Below, in pieces: positions 22,247-30,348 of a stretch of DNA of 42,047 nt. A program made the position numbers and the translations under genes. The stretch is from CAYQTL01 sp964420405 (GTDB taxonomy: Bacteria; Acidobacteriota; Thermoanaerobaculia; Thermoanaerobaculales; Sulfomarinibacteraceae), in assembly GCA_964420405.1 (NCBI GenBank), contig CAYQTL010000035.1:1-42047 (forward strand). Direction: 5' to 3'. Positions within the stretch are counted from its first letter, which is position 1. Each line of letters starts with the position of its first letter. The notes below the pieces were generated by a model that saw only the letters and a program-made list of their open reading frames with translations, made no database searches and had not been told where the DNA came from.

Positions 22247-23122
22247 CTAGAACGGTGGATAGAACTGCTGCACGATCTCCTGGATCGTCGGCGGCGCCTC
22301 GCGGCCGGCGGTCGCCCGGTCGCGCATCTCGACGATCCGGTCCACCAGGCTCGGCTGCTCGACCTCGTACAGGACACCGGTCGTCATGACGTCCGTCTCG
22401 CGGGTGTAGCCGATCGCCGCCTGGCGGCTCGTCCGATCGTAGTCCTCGGGCAGGTAGCGGAGCTTCTCCTTGAGGATCTTGAACTGGTCGTCGCCACGCC
22501 ACGTGACGCACGGCGACATCACGTTCAGGAAGGAGAAGCCCTTGTGGGCCAGCGCCCCCGCCATCATCTCCACGAGGTTCTTCATGTCGCCCGAGAAGCC
22601 ACGGGCGACCCAGGTGGCGCCGGTGCAGATGGCGAGCTCGCACGGGTCCACCGCCGGCTCCGGGTTGCCCCAGTAGGTCGACTTGGTCCTGTCGCCGGTG
22701 GGCGTGGTCGGCGCCACCTGGCCCTTGGTGAGACCGTAGATCTCGTTGTCCATCAGGATGTAGGTGACGTCGAGGTTGCGCCTGCAGGCATGGATCAGGT
22801 GGTTGCCGCCGATCGCCAGGCCGTCGCCGTCGCCGCCGACCGCGATCACCGTCAGCTCCGGCTTGGCCACCTTGACACCCGTCGCCAGCGTCAGGGCGCG
22901 ACCGTGGACGCCGTTGAACCCGTATGTGTTGACGTAGCCGGGCAGCCGCGAGGAGCAGCCGATCCCGGAGAGCACCACGGTGTTCCACGGCTCGATCCGG
23001 AGCCGCGCCATCGCGCGGTACAGGGCGTTCAGAACGCCGAAGTCGCCGCATCCCGGGCACCAGACCGGCTTGAGGTCCGACTTGTAGTCACCGGGCTTCA
23101 GCTCGATGGTCTCGGTGCTCAT
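22247..23122 (-). CDS. korB: 2-oxoacid:ferredoxin oxidoreductase, beta subunit
   Basis: This 291-residue subunit binds thiamine diphosphate and a 4Fe-4S cluster. With KorA it oxidatively decarboxylates a 2-oxoacid (probably 2-oxoglutarate) to the acyl-CoA and reduces ferredoxin. Cluster cysteines are seen in VWCPGCGDFG, GIGCSSRLPGY and MSPCVTW. The ThDP motif runs from GGDGDGLAIGGNHL through ILMDNEIYGLTKGQ. GGAGG precedes the ATG, and the start overlaps the korA stop by four bases (ATGA). A perfect palindrome follows the gene. 2-oxoglutarate rather than pyruvate is favoured by the two-subunit organisation, but that is inference. Confidence 0.94.
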   Translation of the reverse strand: MSTETIELKPGDYKSDLKPVWCPGCGDFGVLNALYRAMARLRIEPWNTVVLSGIGCSSRLPGYVNTYGFNGVHGRALTLATGVKVAKPELTVIAVGGDGDGLAIGGNHLIHACRRNLDVTYILMDNEIYGLTKGQVAPTTPTGDRTKSTYWGNPEPAVDPCELAICTGATWVARGFSGDMKNLVEMMAGALAHKGFSFLNVMSPCVTWRGDDQFKILKEKLRYLPEDYDRTSRQAAIGYTRETDVMTTGVLYEVEQPSLVDRIVEMRDRATAGREAPPTIQEIVQQFYPPF

Positions 23123-24900
23123 ACCAACACCTCCCGCCGCATACGTCCCATCTCCATCACCTTCTGGATCTTGTCCTCGACCTCGGCGACCGTCAGGTTC
23201 TTGCCGCCCGAGCGCTTGTAGACGAAGGTGTTCTCGGGTAGGCGCAGGAACGTCTTCAGGTACTTGTAGAACTGGGCCGAGTAGCTGAGCTCGATCACGA
23301 TCACGTCCCGCACGCCCTTGAGGTACTCCTCGAACTCGTGCAGCGGGAACGGGTACAGCACCTGCGGCACGAAGGCCGACACCTTGTCGCCGTTGTCGAC
23401 CGCCTTCAGCACCGCCTCCTTGACGGGACCCTTGGCCGAGCCCCAGCACAGGATGCCCACGTCAGCCCGCTCGGCACCGTACTTGCGGTAGAAGCTGTAG
23501 TTGGCGCGCACCTGACGGAGCTTGCGGTACCGCTTGGCGTTCATCTTCTCGTGCACGATGTGCATCGAGGTCGGCGAGCCGTCCTCGTCGTGCTCGAGAC
23601 CGTTGGTCTGATACTCGCCGCCCTTGATCCCCGGCCAGGTCATGGGCGAGATCCCGGTCCTGGTGTCCTCGTACCGCCGGTAGCCGCCCTCGAGAGCCTC
23701 GTCGGAAGGCCGGACGCGGTCGATGACCTCGTGGTCGAGCGTCAACACCGACAGCGTCTCGCGACGCTGGGCGATGAACTGGTCGGACAGCACGATCACC
23801 GGCATCTGTGCTTCCTCGGCGATGTTGAACGCCTCGACCGTGGCGTGGAAGCAGTCCTCGACGTCCGCGGGCGCCAGCACCACCCGCGGCGCGTCGCCGT
23901 GGGAACCCCACAGCGCCTGCCACAGGTCCGACTGCTCGCTCTTGGTCGGCAGTCCGGTGGACGGTCCGCCCCGCTGCACGTCGACGATCACCGCCGGGAC
24001 CTCCGACATGGAGGCCAGGCCGAGCATCTCGGTCATCAGGGCGAGACCGGGACCCGACGTCGCGGTCATCGACTTGACGCCCGCGAACGAGCCGCCGATG
24101 ACGGCGCCGATGGCCGACAGCTCGTCCTCGGTCTGCACCAGCGAGCCGCCGACCTTGGGCATCCACTCCGACAGGTAGTGGAGGATCTCCGACGACGGCG
24201 TGATCGGGTAGCCGGCGAAGAACCGGCAGCCCGCGTGCAGCGCGCCGACCGCCGACGCCTCGTTGCCCGACATCAGCAGCATCGGCTCGCCGGGGGTGTA
24301 CCTCAGCCGCAGGTCCTCGACCTGGCTCTCCACCGACGCGCCGAACGCGACGCCGGCCTCGAATCCCTTCATGTTGGCCTCGAGCACCTCGGCCTTCTTC
24401 TTCGTGAACTTGTTCTCGACCGCCTTGGACAGCCACGACCTGGGCAGCCCGAACATCTCGCTCAGGATTCCCAGCGTGACGATGTTCTTGGCGAGGGCGG
24501 TGCCGGCCGCGTCCTTGGCGAGCTGGATGAACGGCACCGGAACCCAGCGCAGGTTGTCGCCGTCGACCCCGAGGTCGACCGACTCGCGCGGCGTGGTGTC
24601 CGACTCCTCGAACAGGACGACGGCGTTCGGCGCGGCGACGATCTCGCCGCGGAAGCGGGCGTAGTCGGCCCAGTTGAACACCACCAGCACCTGGACGAAG
24701 TCCCCCTGGGCGAAGATCGGCTCGGCCGAAACCCGGACCGTGCACGACGACTCGCCACCTCGGATCTGCGGTCCGTACGCCTCCACCTTCATGACGTGGA
24801 GGCCGTCCCGCGCCCCGGCCTGGGCCAACATGTCCCCCATGGTGACGACCCCGTCGCCGCCGGAGCCGACCATCGCCAGCGTCAGATCCCCAGTGGGCAT
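23119..24900 (-). CDS. korA: 2-oxoacid:ferredoxin oxidoreductase, fused gamma-alpha subunit
   Basis: This 593-residue protein fuses the gamma domain (about 1-190, beginning MVGSGGDGVVTMGDMLAQAG and including VEAYGPQIRGGESSCTVRVS) to the alpha domain (about 200-593). The alpha domain shows GNEASAVGALHAGCRFFAGYPITPSSEI, with its diagnostic YPITPSSE, then QTEDELSAIGAVIGGS, TATSGPGLALMTEMLG and QRGGPSTGLPTKSEQSDL. This gamma-alpha order is typical of KorA/2-oxoglutarate synthases of Acidobacteriota, Bacteroidota and archaea. The GGGAGGAATCGGA leader supports the ATG at 24900. It is translated together with korB. No ferredoxin gene is adjacent. A large hairpin lies between this gene and the one upstream. 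Confidence 0.94.
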   Translation of the reverse strand: MPTGDLTLAMVGSGGDGVVTMGDMLAQAGARDGLHVMKVEAYGPQIRGGESSCTVRVSAEPIFAQGDFVQVLVVFNWADYARFRGEIVAAPNAVVLFEESDTTPRESVDLGVDGDNLRWVPVPFIQLAKDAAGTALAKNIVTLGILSEMFGLPRSWLSKAVENKFTKKKAEVLEANMKGFEAGVAFGASVESQVEDLRLRYTPGEPMLLMSGNEASAVGALHAGCRFFAGYPITPSSEILHYLSEWMPKVGGSLVQTEDELSAIGAVIGGSFAGVKSMTATSGPGLALMTEMLGLASMSEVPAVIVDVQRGGPSTGLPTKSEQSDLWQALWGSHGDAPRVVLAPADVEDCFHATVEAFNIAEEAQMPVIVLSDQFIAQRRETLSVLTLDHEVIDRVRPSDEALEGGYRRYEDTRTGISPMTWPGIKGGEYQTNGLEHDEDGSPTSMHIVHEKMNAKRYRKLRQVRANYSFYRKYGAERADVGILCWGSAKGPVKEAVLKAVDNGDKVSAFVPQVLYPFPLHEFEEYLKGVRDVIVIELSYSAQFYKYLKTFLRLPENTFVYKRSGGKNLTVAEVEDKIQKVMEMGRMRREVLV

Positions 24901-24975
24901 TCCGATTCCTCCCTTCGCGGGCGTGCCGCGCCCGCTGAGAGGGGATTGTGAACCTCCGCACAAGAAAAGTCCACG

Positions 24976-25041
24976 TCAATCCGGGGCGGGAAGGCAGCCC
25001 GCCGGCGCGTACCGGCGGGCTGCCTCCCCGCCCCGGATTGA
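24976..25041. terminator. 30-bp hairpin between the YdcF-like gene and korA
   Basis: Arms 24976-25005 and 25012-25041 pair over 30 bases with one mismatch (a G-T wobble in one transcript) around the loop CGCGTA. It probably ends the minus-strand transcript arriving from the YdcF-like gene before korA. There is no T-run. Confidence 0.7.
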
Positions 25042-25093
25042 CCAGGGTAGAACGAGGTCGGAGTGACGGCGTGGGGCCGTCCCGGGGGGCGGG

Positions 25094-25639
25094 TCACACC
25101 CAGCGGGCGAGTCGGCTGTAGAGCATCGCCAGGAGCTCGTAGAGGAGGATCGTGGTGCGGGAGCGGGTCTGGAAGCGCTTCCAGCCGTGGGCGGGCTCGC
25201 CGGGGGAGGGGACCGAGAGCCAGCGGAGGTCGGGGTAGGAGAGCTTGCGGGCGACGGCCACGGCGCGGCGGGTGTAGAGGTCGTGGGTGACGAGGGTCGG
25301 CTGGACGAGCTCGCGGCGGCGGATGATCCCGAGGGCGTTGGAGAGGTTCTCCCAGGTGTTGCGGGAACGGTCCTCCTCGACCAGGCAGTCGCGCGGGACG
25401 CCGAGCGACGCGGCGTAGTCGGCCATGACGGCGGCATTCGTCACGCCGAGATTCTGGTTGTCGCCGGTGCACAGGATCAGCGGCGCGTCGGGAAACCGCC
25501 TCCACCAGCGCACCGCGAGCTCGATCTCGGCCCGCGTCGGCAGCGTCGGCGTCGTCCGGTCCACCAGCGCGTAGGACGGGATCACGAAGCACCCCGGCCG
25601 GTCCGGCGTCCGGTCCCCGATGGTCCACCATCCCGTCAC
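25094..25639 (-). CDS. YdcF-like (DUF218) protein
   Basis: This 181-residue protein has the DUF218/YdcF Rossmann-like fold: CFVIPSYALV near the start, APLILCTGDNQNLGVTNAAV, LVEEDRSRNTWENLSNALGI (the conserved E-x-S-x-N-T-x-E-N motif) and PTLVTHDLYTRRAVAVARKL. E. coli YdcF binds S-adenosylmethionine; other members influence the cell envelope. No membrane helix or signal peptide is seen, so it should be cytoplasmic. The start is GTG at 25639 with a poor ribosome site; an ATG eight bases downstream is in a different frame. GGTAGGAT about 15-20 bases upstream may be a -10 box. Confidence 0.82.
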   Translation of the reverse strand: MTGWWTIGDRTPDRPGCFVIPSYALVDRTTPTLPTRAEIELAVRWWRRFPDAPLILCTGDNQNLGVTNAAVMADYAASLGVPRDCLVEEDRSRNTWENLSNALGIIRRRELVQPTLVTHDLYTRRAVAVARKLSYPDLRWLSVPSPGEPAHGWKRFQTRSRTTILLYELLAMLYSRLARWV

Positions 25640-25943
25640 CCCCCGATCCTACCCTCGTCCTTCAGATCCGATCCCGATCCCGATCCCGACGAAAGCGCAT
25701 CGCGGTCGCGGCAGGATCGCTGTCACTGACGCTGCATCGGGCACGGACGCGGACGCGGGGGGAGGCGACCGGTGTCGCCCACGGGCGGAACGCTGTCACT
25801 GGACCTGTCGCTGCCATCTGACGCTGTGGCTGTCGCTGCCCCTGTCGCCGTCGCCGACCCCGACCCACACATCGGGATCGGGATCGGTTCCGGAGGCGGT
25901 GGCGGGTGGACTGCGGAGCTCGATGGAGATCCTTCGACTCCGG
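25640..25943. repeat. Repeat-rich spacer with intergenic element E
   Basis: After a GATCCC tract (about 25665-25690) the spacer matches the 1671-1931 element over most of its length. Shared landmarks in the same order are GACGAAAGC, CTGCATCGGGCACGGAC, GGCGACCGGTGTCGCCCACG, CCATCTGACGCTG, ACACATCGGGATCGG, GGAGGCGGTGGCGGG and GAGATCCTTCGACTCC. The right boundary lies 3 bases from the stop codon of the kinase-like gene. Confidence 0.8.
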
Positions 25944-27017
25944 TCACGCCCGCCGGCGTGCCGGCTGCTCGGGCCTCTCGATCCCCTCCGGCCACGAGCG
26001 CCCGGGGTCCCGCAGCAGCGCCGCGGCGACGGCGACCGCCACGTCGACCGACGGGTCGCCGGGCTCGAGCTTGTCATACAGGAAGCCGCGCCGGAACGGC
26101 CCCACCGATCGCACCAGCATCTCCGCGCCGGCGTGCAGGTCGAGATCCCGCCGCGTCTCCCCGTCGAGCAGCTCCCGGGCATCGTCGCCGGCTCCGTCGC
26201 CGTAGCCGACCACGAAAGCGGTCCAGGCGCCACGGGCCGCCTCGGCGGCCGCCGCGGTCCCCGCCCGGTGCTCGAGCATCCACAGGTGGGCCGCCAGGTG
26301 CCCGAGGTCCTGCGCGGGCCTGCCGAAGTGGGTGAGCTCCCAGTCGATCACCCGCAGGCCGTCCCCGGCGACCAGCACGGACGGCGGCCACAGGTCGCCC
26401 ATCAGCAGGCAGCGGCCGGGCCCCAGCAGCCGCTCGCCCAGGTCGGCGACGCGGGCGCCGAGGGTGGTGGCATCGGCGACGCGCGCCGCCTCGAGCATTC
26501 CCTCCACCGCCCGGTACTGCACGTCCAGCCGGGTCCGCTGCACCGGTCGGTTGTCGAAGTCCGCGGCGAGACCGCGGTCGTCGAGCGTCGCCCGGTGGAG
26601 CCGGCCCACGAACCGACCCAGCGCTGCTGCCGGGCCGTCGAGCCGGCGCCCGGCGGCGAGCTCCTCGCCCAGGTGCGGCAGCGGGCCCAGGTCCTCGAGG
26701 ACGGCCACCGCGGCGCCGGCGTCGAAGTCCAGCAGCCGCGGCGGCCGCACGTCGTCGTCCGCCACTCCCGCGAGCCGGCCGCCCGGCGCCAACGCCGCCA
26801 GCGCCCGGGCCTCGAACGCGATCCGACTCGGGTTCATCGGCACCTCGGGCGCTGAGGCGATGTGCGGTGGCGCGTGCTTGACGATCACCGTCGTCCCGCC
26901 GACGGGCACCCGCCAGAGGTGGTTGAGCAGGCCGCCTGCGAGCGGCTCCGGCGGCCCGGCCGGGCCCAGCTCCGGCAGCCGGCGGGCGAGGTGTGCGGCG
27001 TGCTCGGCAGACGTCAC
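25944..27017 (-). CDS. Methylthioribose-kinase-like phosphotransferase (APH fold)
   Basis: This 357-residue kinase-fold enzyme of the APH superfamily has an N-lobe lysine in TTVIVKHAPPHIAS near residue 46. The catalytic loop reads LLMGDLWPPSVLV, with the catalytic Asp kept, the usual preceding His replaced by Met, and Ser in the metal-binding Asn position as in MtnK (GDLHTGS). The DxE-type metal loop reads VIDWELTHFGRPAQDLGHLA, again like MtnK (IDPEF..YGP..D.G). Phosphorylation of 5-methylthioribose is therefore plausible, and the overlapping MTA phosphorylase-type gene supports a methylthio-salvage role. Another small-molecule substrate remains possible. It starts with GTG in a GTGA overlap. 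A dispersed repeat abuts the stop codon. Confidence 0.78.
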   Translation of the reverse strand: MTSAEHAAHLARRLPELGPAGPPEPLAGGLLNHLWRVPVGGTTVIVKHAPPHIASAPEVPMNPSRIAFEARALAALAPGGRLAGVADDDVRPPRLLDFDAGAAVAVLEDLGPLPHLGEELAAGRRLDGPAAALGRFVGRLHRATLDDRGLAADFDNRPVQRTRLDVQYRAVEGMLEAARVADATTLGARVADLGERLLGPGRCLLMGDLWPPSVLVAGDGLRVIDWELTHFGRPAQDLGHLAAHLWMLEHRAGTAAAAEAARGAWTAFVVGYGDGAGDDARELLDGETRRDLDLHAGAEMLVRSVGPFRRGFLYDKLEPGDPSVDVAVAVAAALLRDPGRSWPEGIERPEQPARRRA

Positions 27018-27835
27018 CCGATGGACTCCTTGTACCGGTACAGGTGGTTGCCGAAAGGCACCGGCGCGCCACCCCGCAGAAACGCGAGGATCAGCTCCCG
27101 CTGGGCTTCTCGCGACTCCACCAGCGAGCGGTCGACCCCCCGCCGGTCGGGGGCGTCGCCGGTGGGCACCGAGTACTTGTGGCCGATCACCAGCGCCGCG
27201 GTCGGGATTCCGAGCTCGTTGGCGAGGACCACCTCGGGTGCGAGGGTCATGGAGTTGACGTCGGCCCCGAGACCCGCCCACATCCGGTTCTCGGCGCGGG
27301 TCTTGGACCGCGGCCCGCCGACGTAGCCGAACACCACCTCCCGCGGCCACACCTCGACCCCGCAGTCGGCGGCGAGGCGACGGACCTGCTCACCGAGGGC
27401 CGGCGACAGCAGCCCTTCGCTCAGCACCAGGTGCGCGTGGCCGGGCTCCTCGGCGACGAACATCGTGCACGCCGATCCGTCGGGCAGCCGGTTGTCCATC
27501 GTCAGCAGGTCGCCCACCAGCAGCGGCAGGTTGAGTGGCAGCTCCGGGTCGAGCACACCCACCGAGCTCGTCACCAGCAGCGCCCCGCAACCGACCTCGG
27601 CGAGGGCCGCGGAGTGGGCCCGGTACGGAATCTGGTTCGGCAGCCACCGGTGCGGCAGGCCGTGACGGAACAGCACCCACGCCGGCCGCTCCCCGCCGGC
27701 GGCCCGGTAGAGCACCGCCGGACCGTGCCGGGTCCCGACCTCCACCGGCGCCAGCTCCAGCTCGGCCAGCGTCTCCAGCCCGAACGCGCTGCCCAGGATC
27801 ACCGCGATGCTGCGTCGATCGCCTTCCTGTGTCAC
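27014..27835 (-). CDS. S-methyl-5'-thioadenosine phosphorylase-type enzyme (PNP/MTAP family)
   Basis: This 273-residue enzyme of the trimeric purine nucleoside phosphorylase family probably splits methylthioadenosine with phosphate into adenine and methylthioribose-1-phosphate. Motifs are AVILGSAFGLE (phosphate loop), LFRHGLPHRWLPNQIPYRAH (the RHG..H...P..I.YRA signature), VTSSVGVL, GYVGGPRSKTRAE and a following GADVNSMTLAPEVVLANELG. The Ser-Lys in GPRSKT replaces the usual GPRFET, so base or sugar specificity may differ. GTG at 27835 is chosen because GGGGGGTGCG precedes it; ATG at 27847 is in frame but lies in repeat sequence without a ribosome site. Confidence 0.83.
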   Translation of the reverse strand: MTQEGDRRSIAVILGSAFGLETLAELELAPVEVGTRHGPAVLYRAAGGERPAWVLFRHGLPHRWLPNQIPYRAHSAALAEVGCGALLVTSSVGVLDPELPLNLPLLVGDLLTMDNRLPDGSACTMFVAEEPGHAHLVLSEGLLSPALGEQVRRLAADCGVEVWPREVVFGYVGGPRSKTRAENRMWAGLGADVNSMTLAPEVVLANELGIPTAALVIGHKYSVPTGDAPDRRGVDRSLVESREAQRELILAFLRGGAPVPFGNHLYRYKESIG

Positions 27836-27846
27836 CGCACCCCCCA

Positions 27847-27960
27847 TCCGATCCCGTTCACGATCCCGTTCCCGTTCCCGACGCTCTCCGTCTCCGGCTC
27901 CATCCCTCGAGGCTCCCTCCCGATCCGCGACCATCGGGATCGTGCTCGGGATCGGAGAGC
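27847..27960. repeat. Intergenic element F (diverged GATCCC-type repeat)
   Basis: GATCCCGTT/GTTCCC words at about 27849-27881 and GGGATCG words at about 27934-27955 face each other. The core seen in elements B-D is not recognisable. It lies between the ABC ATPase stop and the MTAP-like start. Confidence 0.5.
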
Positions 27961-27984
27961 TTCCGAGACCTTCTCCACCGTGGT

Positions 27985-28713
27985 TCACCGCCCCTCCACC
28001 CCGCGCCAGAAGGCGATCTCGTCGCCGACGCCGACCTGGGGGTCGGCGACGAAGTCGTGCAGCGCACCGAACGTCCGCAGCACGCCGTCCGCGAGATGCC
28101 CCCAGGAGCCGCCGACCGTGATGGCCTCCTTGAGGTCGTGGGTCACGAACACGGCGGTGATCCGGTAGCGCGATGCGGCGTCGAGGAACAGCGCCTGCAT
28201 CGCCGCGCGGGTGTCGCCGTCGAGCGCGCCGAACGGCTCGTCGAGCAGCAGCAGCGGCGGGTTGACGATCAGGGCGCGGCCGAACGCGACCCGCTGGCGC
28301 TGGCCTCCCGACAGCTGGTGGGGCCGCTTGGCGGCGTGCTCGGCGAGACCGAGGTCGGCCAGCATCGCGTCGACCCGACGCGCCACCTCCACCGCCGGAA
28401 CGTTCCGCAGCCGCAGCCCGAAGCCGAGGTTGCCGCGGACATCCAGGTGCGGGAACAGCAGCGGGTCCTGGGACAGGTACAGGATCCCGCGGCGCTGCGG
28501 CGGCAGGCGGCCGACCTCCTCGCCGTCAAGCCGCACGCCGCCGCCGTCGGGCTCCAGCAGGCCGGCGATCGCCTTCAGCAGGGTCGTCTTGCCGCACCCG
28601 GAGCGGCCGACCACCGCCAGCACCGTCCGCTCGGGCACCTCGAAGCCGACCCCGGCGAGCACCGCCTCGCCGCCGAACGACACCTCGAGGCCGTCGACCC
28701 GCAGCCCGCTCAC
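27985..28713 (-). CDS. ABC importer ATPase (YnjD-like)
   Basis: This 242-residue cytoplasmic ATPase powers the adjacent importer. Walker A is GRSGCGKTT near residue 36, the Q-loop SQDPLLFPHL, the signature LSGGQRQRVAFGRAL, Walker B LLLLDEPFGALD and the H-loop VFVTHDLKEA. The order binding protein, permease, permease, ATPase and the identity of the binding protein point to a YnjBCD-type system. Its GTG start overlaps the permease stop (GTGA). The C-terminal 30 residues (FVADPQVGVGDEIAFWRGVE) diverge from ordinary Fe(III)/spermidine ATPases and lack a regulatory domain. Confidence 0.93.
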   Translation of the reverse strand: MSGLRVDGLEVSFGGEAVLAGVGFEVPERTVLAVVGRSGCGKTTLLKAIAGLLEPDGGGVRLDGEEVGRLPPQRRGILYLSQDPLLFPHLDVRGNLGFGLRLRNVPAVEVARRVDAMLADLGLAEHAAKRPHQLSGGQRQRVAFGRALIVNPPLLLLDEPFGALDGDTRAAMQALFLDAASRYRITAVFVTHDLKEAITVGGSWGHLADGVLRTFGALHDFVADPQVGVGDEIAFWRGVEGR

Positions 28714-29471
28714 GGCACCCGCTCCAGACCCCGCCGGCGGAACGCCAGCAGCAGCAGCGGCGGCGCGACCAGCAGGCAGCCCGCCACCGCCGCGAGGCCG
28801 ACATTGGCCTCGTTGACGGCGTCGAAGACCTCGAGCGGCAGCGTCTTGACCTTGCCCGAGCCGACCAGCAGGGTGATCCCGTACTGGAACCACGAGATCA
28901 GGAACGACTGGAAGAAGCACAGCGCGAGCATCGGCCGCGCCAGCGGCAGCAGGGCGTGGCGAAAGGCGTCGACGGTGTCGCCGCCGAGGGTGTACACCAT
29001 CTCCTCGTACGCCTTCTTCTCCGGGTTCCACAGCCCCATGAAGAAGATCGTCGCGAAGCCGTAGGCGAACATCGCCTGGGCCGCCACGACCCCGGGCACC
29101 GTCGCCGCCAGCCCGAGCCGGATGAGAAGGTGCAGCAGGGTCGTGCCGAGGATCACCGGCGACATGGCGAACGGCACGTAGGCGAGCAGCAGCAGCGCCC
29201 GGCGGCGAGGCGAGTAGGCGATGTGGCGGGCGGTGACGAAGCCGGCGGCGGTGGACCAGGTGGCCACCGACAGCGAGATCGCCACCGACAGGCCGAGGCT
29301 GTGGGCGAGAGCGCCGCGGCCGGTGAGCACCTCCCCCCAGCGCTCGAAGGTCCACTGCGACGGCAGCAGCCGCGGGAACGGCCACGCGGCGGCGACCGAC
29401 AGCACCGCGAGATAGGCGAGCGGCGCCGCGCACGCGACGCCGACCACGACGGCGACGACCCTACCCCGCAT
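28710..29471 (-). CDS. ABC importer permease, second subunit
   Basis: This 253-residue inner-membrane permease has six predicted TM helices. The cytoplasmic coupling loop lies around EEMVYTLGGDTVDAFRHALL followed by PLARP, matching the EAA-loop consensus. It pairs with the other permease to form the translocation channel. In E. coli the YnjC permease is one long polypeptide with two such domains; here the two are separate genes. The ATG lies 11 bases inside the end of the upstream permease gene, and its stop overlaps the ATPase start, so synthesis is tightly coupled. Confidence 0.9.
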   Translation of the reverse strand: MRGRVVAVVVGVACAAPLAYLAVLSVAAAWPFPRLLPSQWTFERWGEVLTGRGALAHSLGLSVAISLSVATWSTAAGFVTARHIAYSPRRRALLLLAYVPFAMSPVILGTTLLHLLIRLGLAATVPGVVAAQAMFAYGFATIFFMGLWNPEKKAYEEMVYTLGGDTVDAFRHALLPLARPMLALCFFQSFLISWFQYGITLLVGSGKVKTLPLEVFDAVNEANVGLAAVAGCLLVAPPLLLLAFRRRGLERVP

Positions 29472-30348
29472 CCATCCCCCGGTGGCTGCGGAACAGCCCC
29501 ACGATCGAGGCCAGAACCACGGCCGTGAACAGCAGCGCGACGGCGTAGGCCTCCGGCCGCTGGCCGATGTCGAACATGGCGAACCGGCGCCATGCGACCA
29601 CCGAGATCATCTGCGGCGCCTGGCGGCCCAGCAGCAGCGGGATCTCGAACGAGCCGAGCACGACCACGAACAGCAGCGCCAGGTTCGGCGCCGCGCGGTC
29701 GAGCAGCACCGGCACCTGCACCCGCCACAGCACCGCCCGGCGGCCGGCCCCGAGGGTTCGCGCCACCGCCGCGAGGTCGTCGAGCCGCTCCGAGTCGTAC
29801 AGCCCGACGAAGAGCAGCGCGAAGAACGGCGCCGCCGACAGCAGATGGGCGACGACGATTCCGGCGCCGACCGGGTCGTGGACCAGCGGCAGCACCGGGT
29901 CGGGTCCGCCGGCGAGACCCACCGCCACCGCCAGCCGGGTCGCGAGCCCGCCACCGGCCGACGCCTGGAACACCACGAACGCCGCCACCGTCCCCGGCAG
30001 CGCCAGCGGCAGGTGGACCGCCACCCTCAGCGGACCGGTCCGCAGCCGCCTGGTCAGGCCCAGGGCCAGGGCGAGCCCGACCGCCGCCGACAACGCCACC
30101 GTCGCCGCCGCGACCCACAGCGACAACGCGAGCGCACCCCACGTCTCCTCGCGCACCAGCACCCGCCGCCAGACCTCCAGCGTGAAGCCCCGCGCCAGCA
30201 GCCCGGTCAGGCCGACGCTGTACAACGCGGCGTGGACCAGGCTGAAGGCGATCGGCAGCACCGCCGTCAGCCACAGCAGGCCGAGGCCGATCCAGCCCGG
30301 CACCCGCGGCCCGAGCCGGCCGAGGCCGTCGGGCGGCCGCAGCCTCAT
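29461..30348 (-). CDS. ABC importer permease, first subunit
   Basis: This 295-residue inner-membrane permease has about six TM helices (the first near 18-42). The EAA-type loop reads DLAAVARTLGAGRRAVLWRV followed by QVP. Proline- and glycine-rich periplasmic loops are present. Its ATG overlaps the stop of the binding-protein gene by four bases (30345-30348), and its own 3' end overlaps the next permease by 11 bases. Together the two permeases correspond to the two halves of YnjC. Confidence 0.9.
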   Translation of the reverse strand: MRLRPPDGLGRLGPRVPGWIGLGLLWLTAVLPIAFSLVHAALYSVGLTGLLARGFTLEVWRRVLVREETWGALALSLWVAAATVALSAAVGLALALGLTRRLRTGPLRVAVHLPLALPGTVAAFVVFQASAGGGLATRLAVAVGLAGGPDPVLPLVHDPVGAGIVVAHLLSAAPFFALLFVGLYDSERLDDLAAVARTLGAGRRAVLWRVQVPVLLDRAAPNLALLFVVVLGSFEIPLLLGRQAPQMISVVAWRRFAMFDIGQRPEAYAVALLFTAVVLASIVGLFRSHRGMDAG

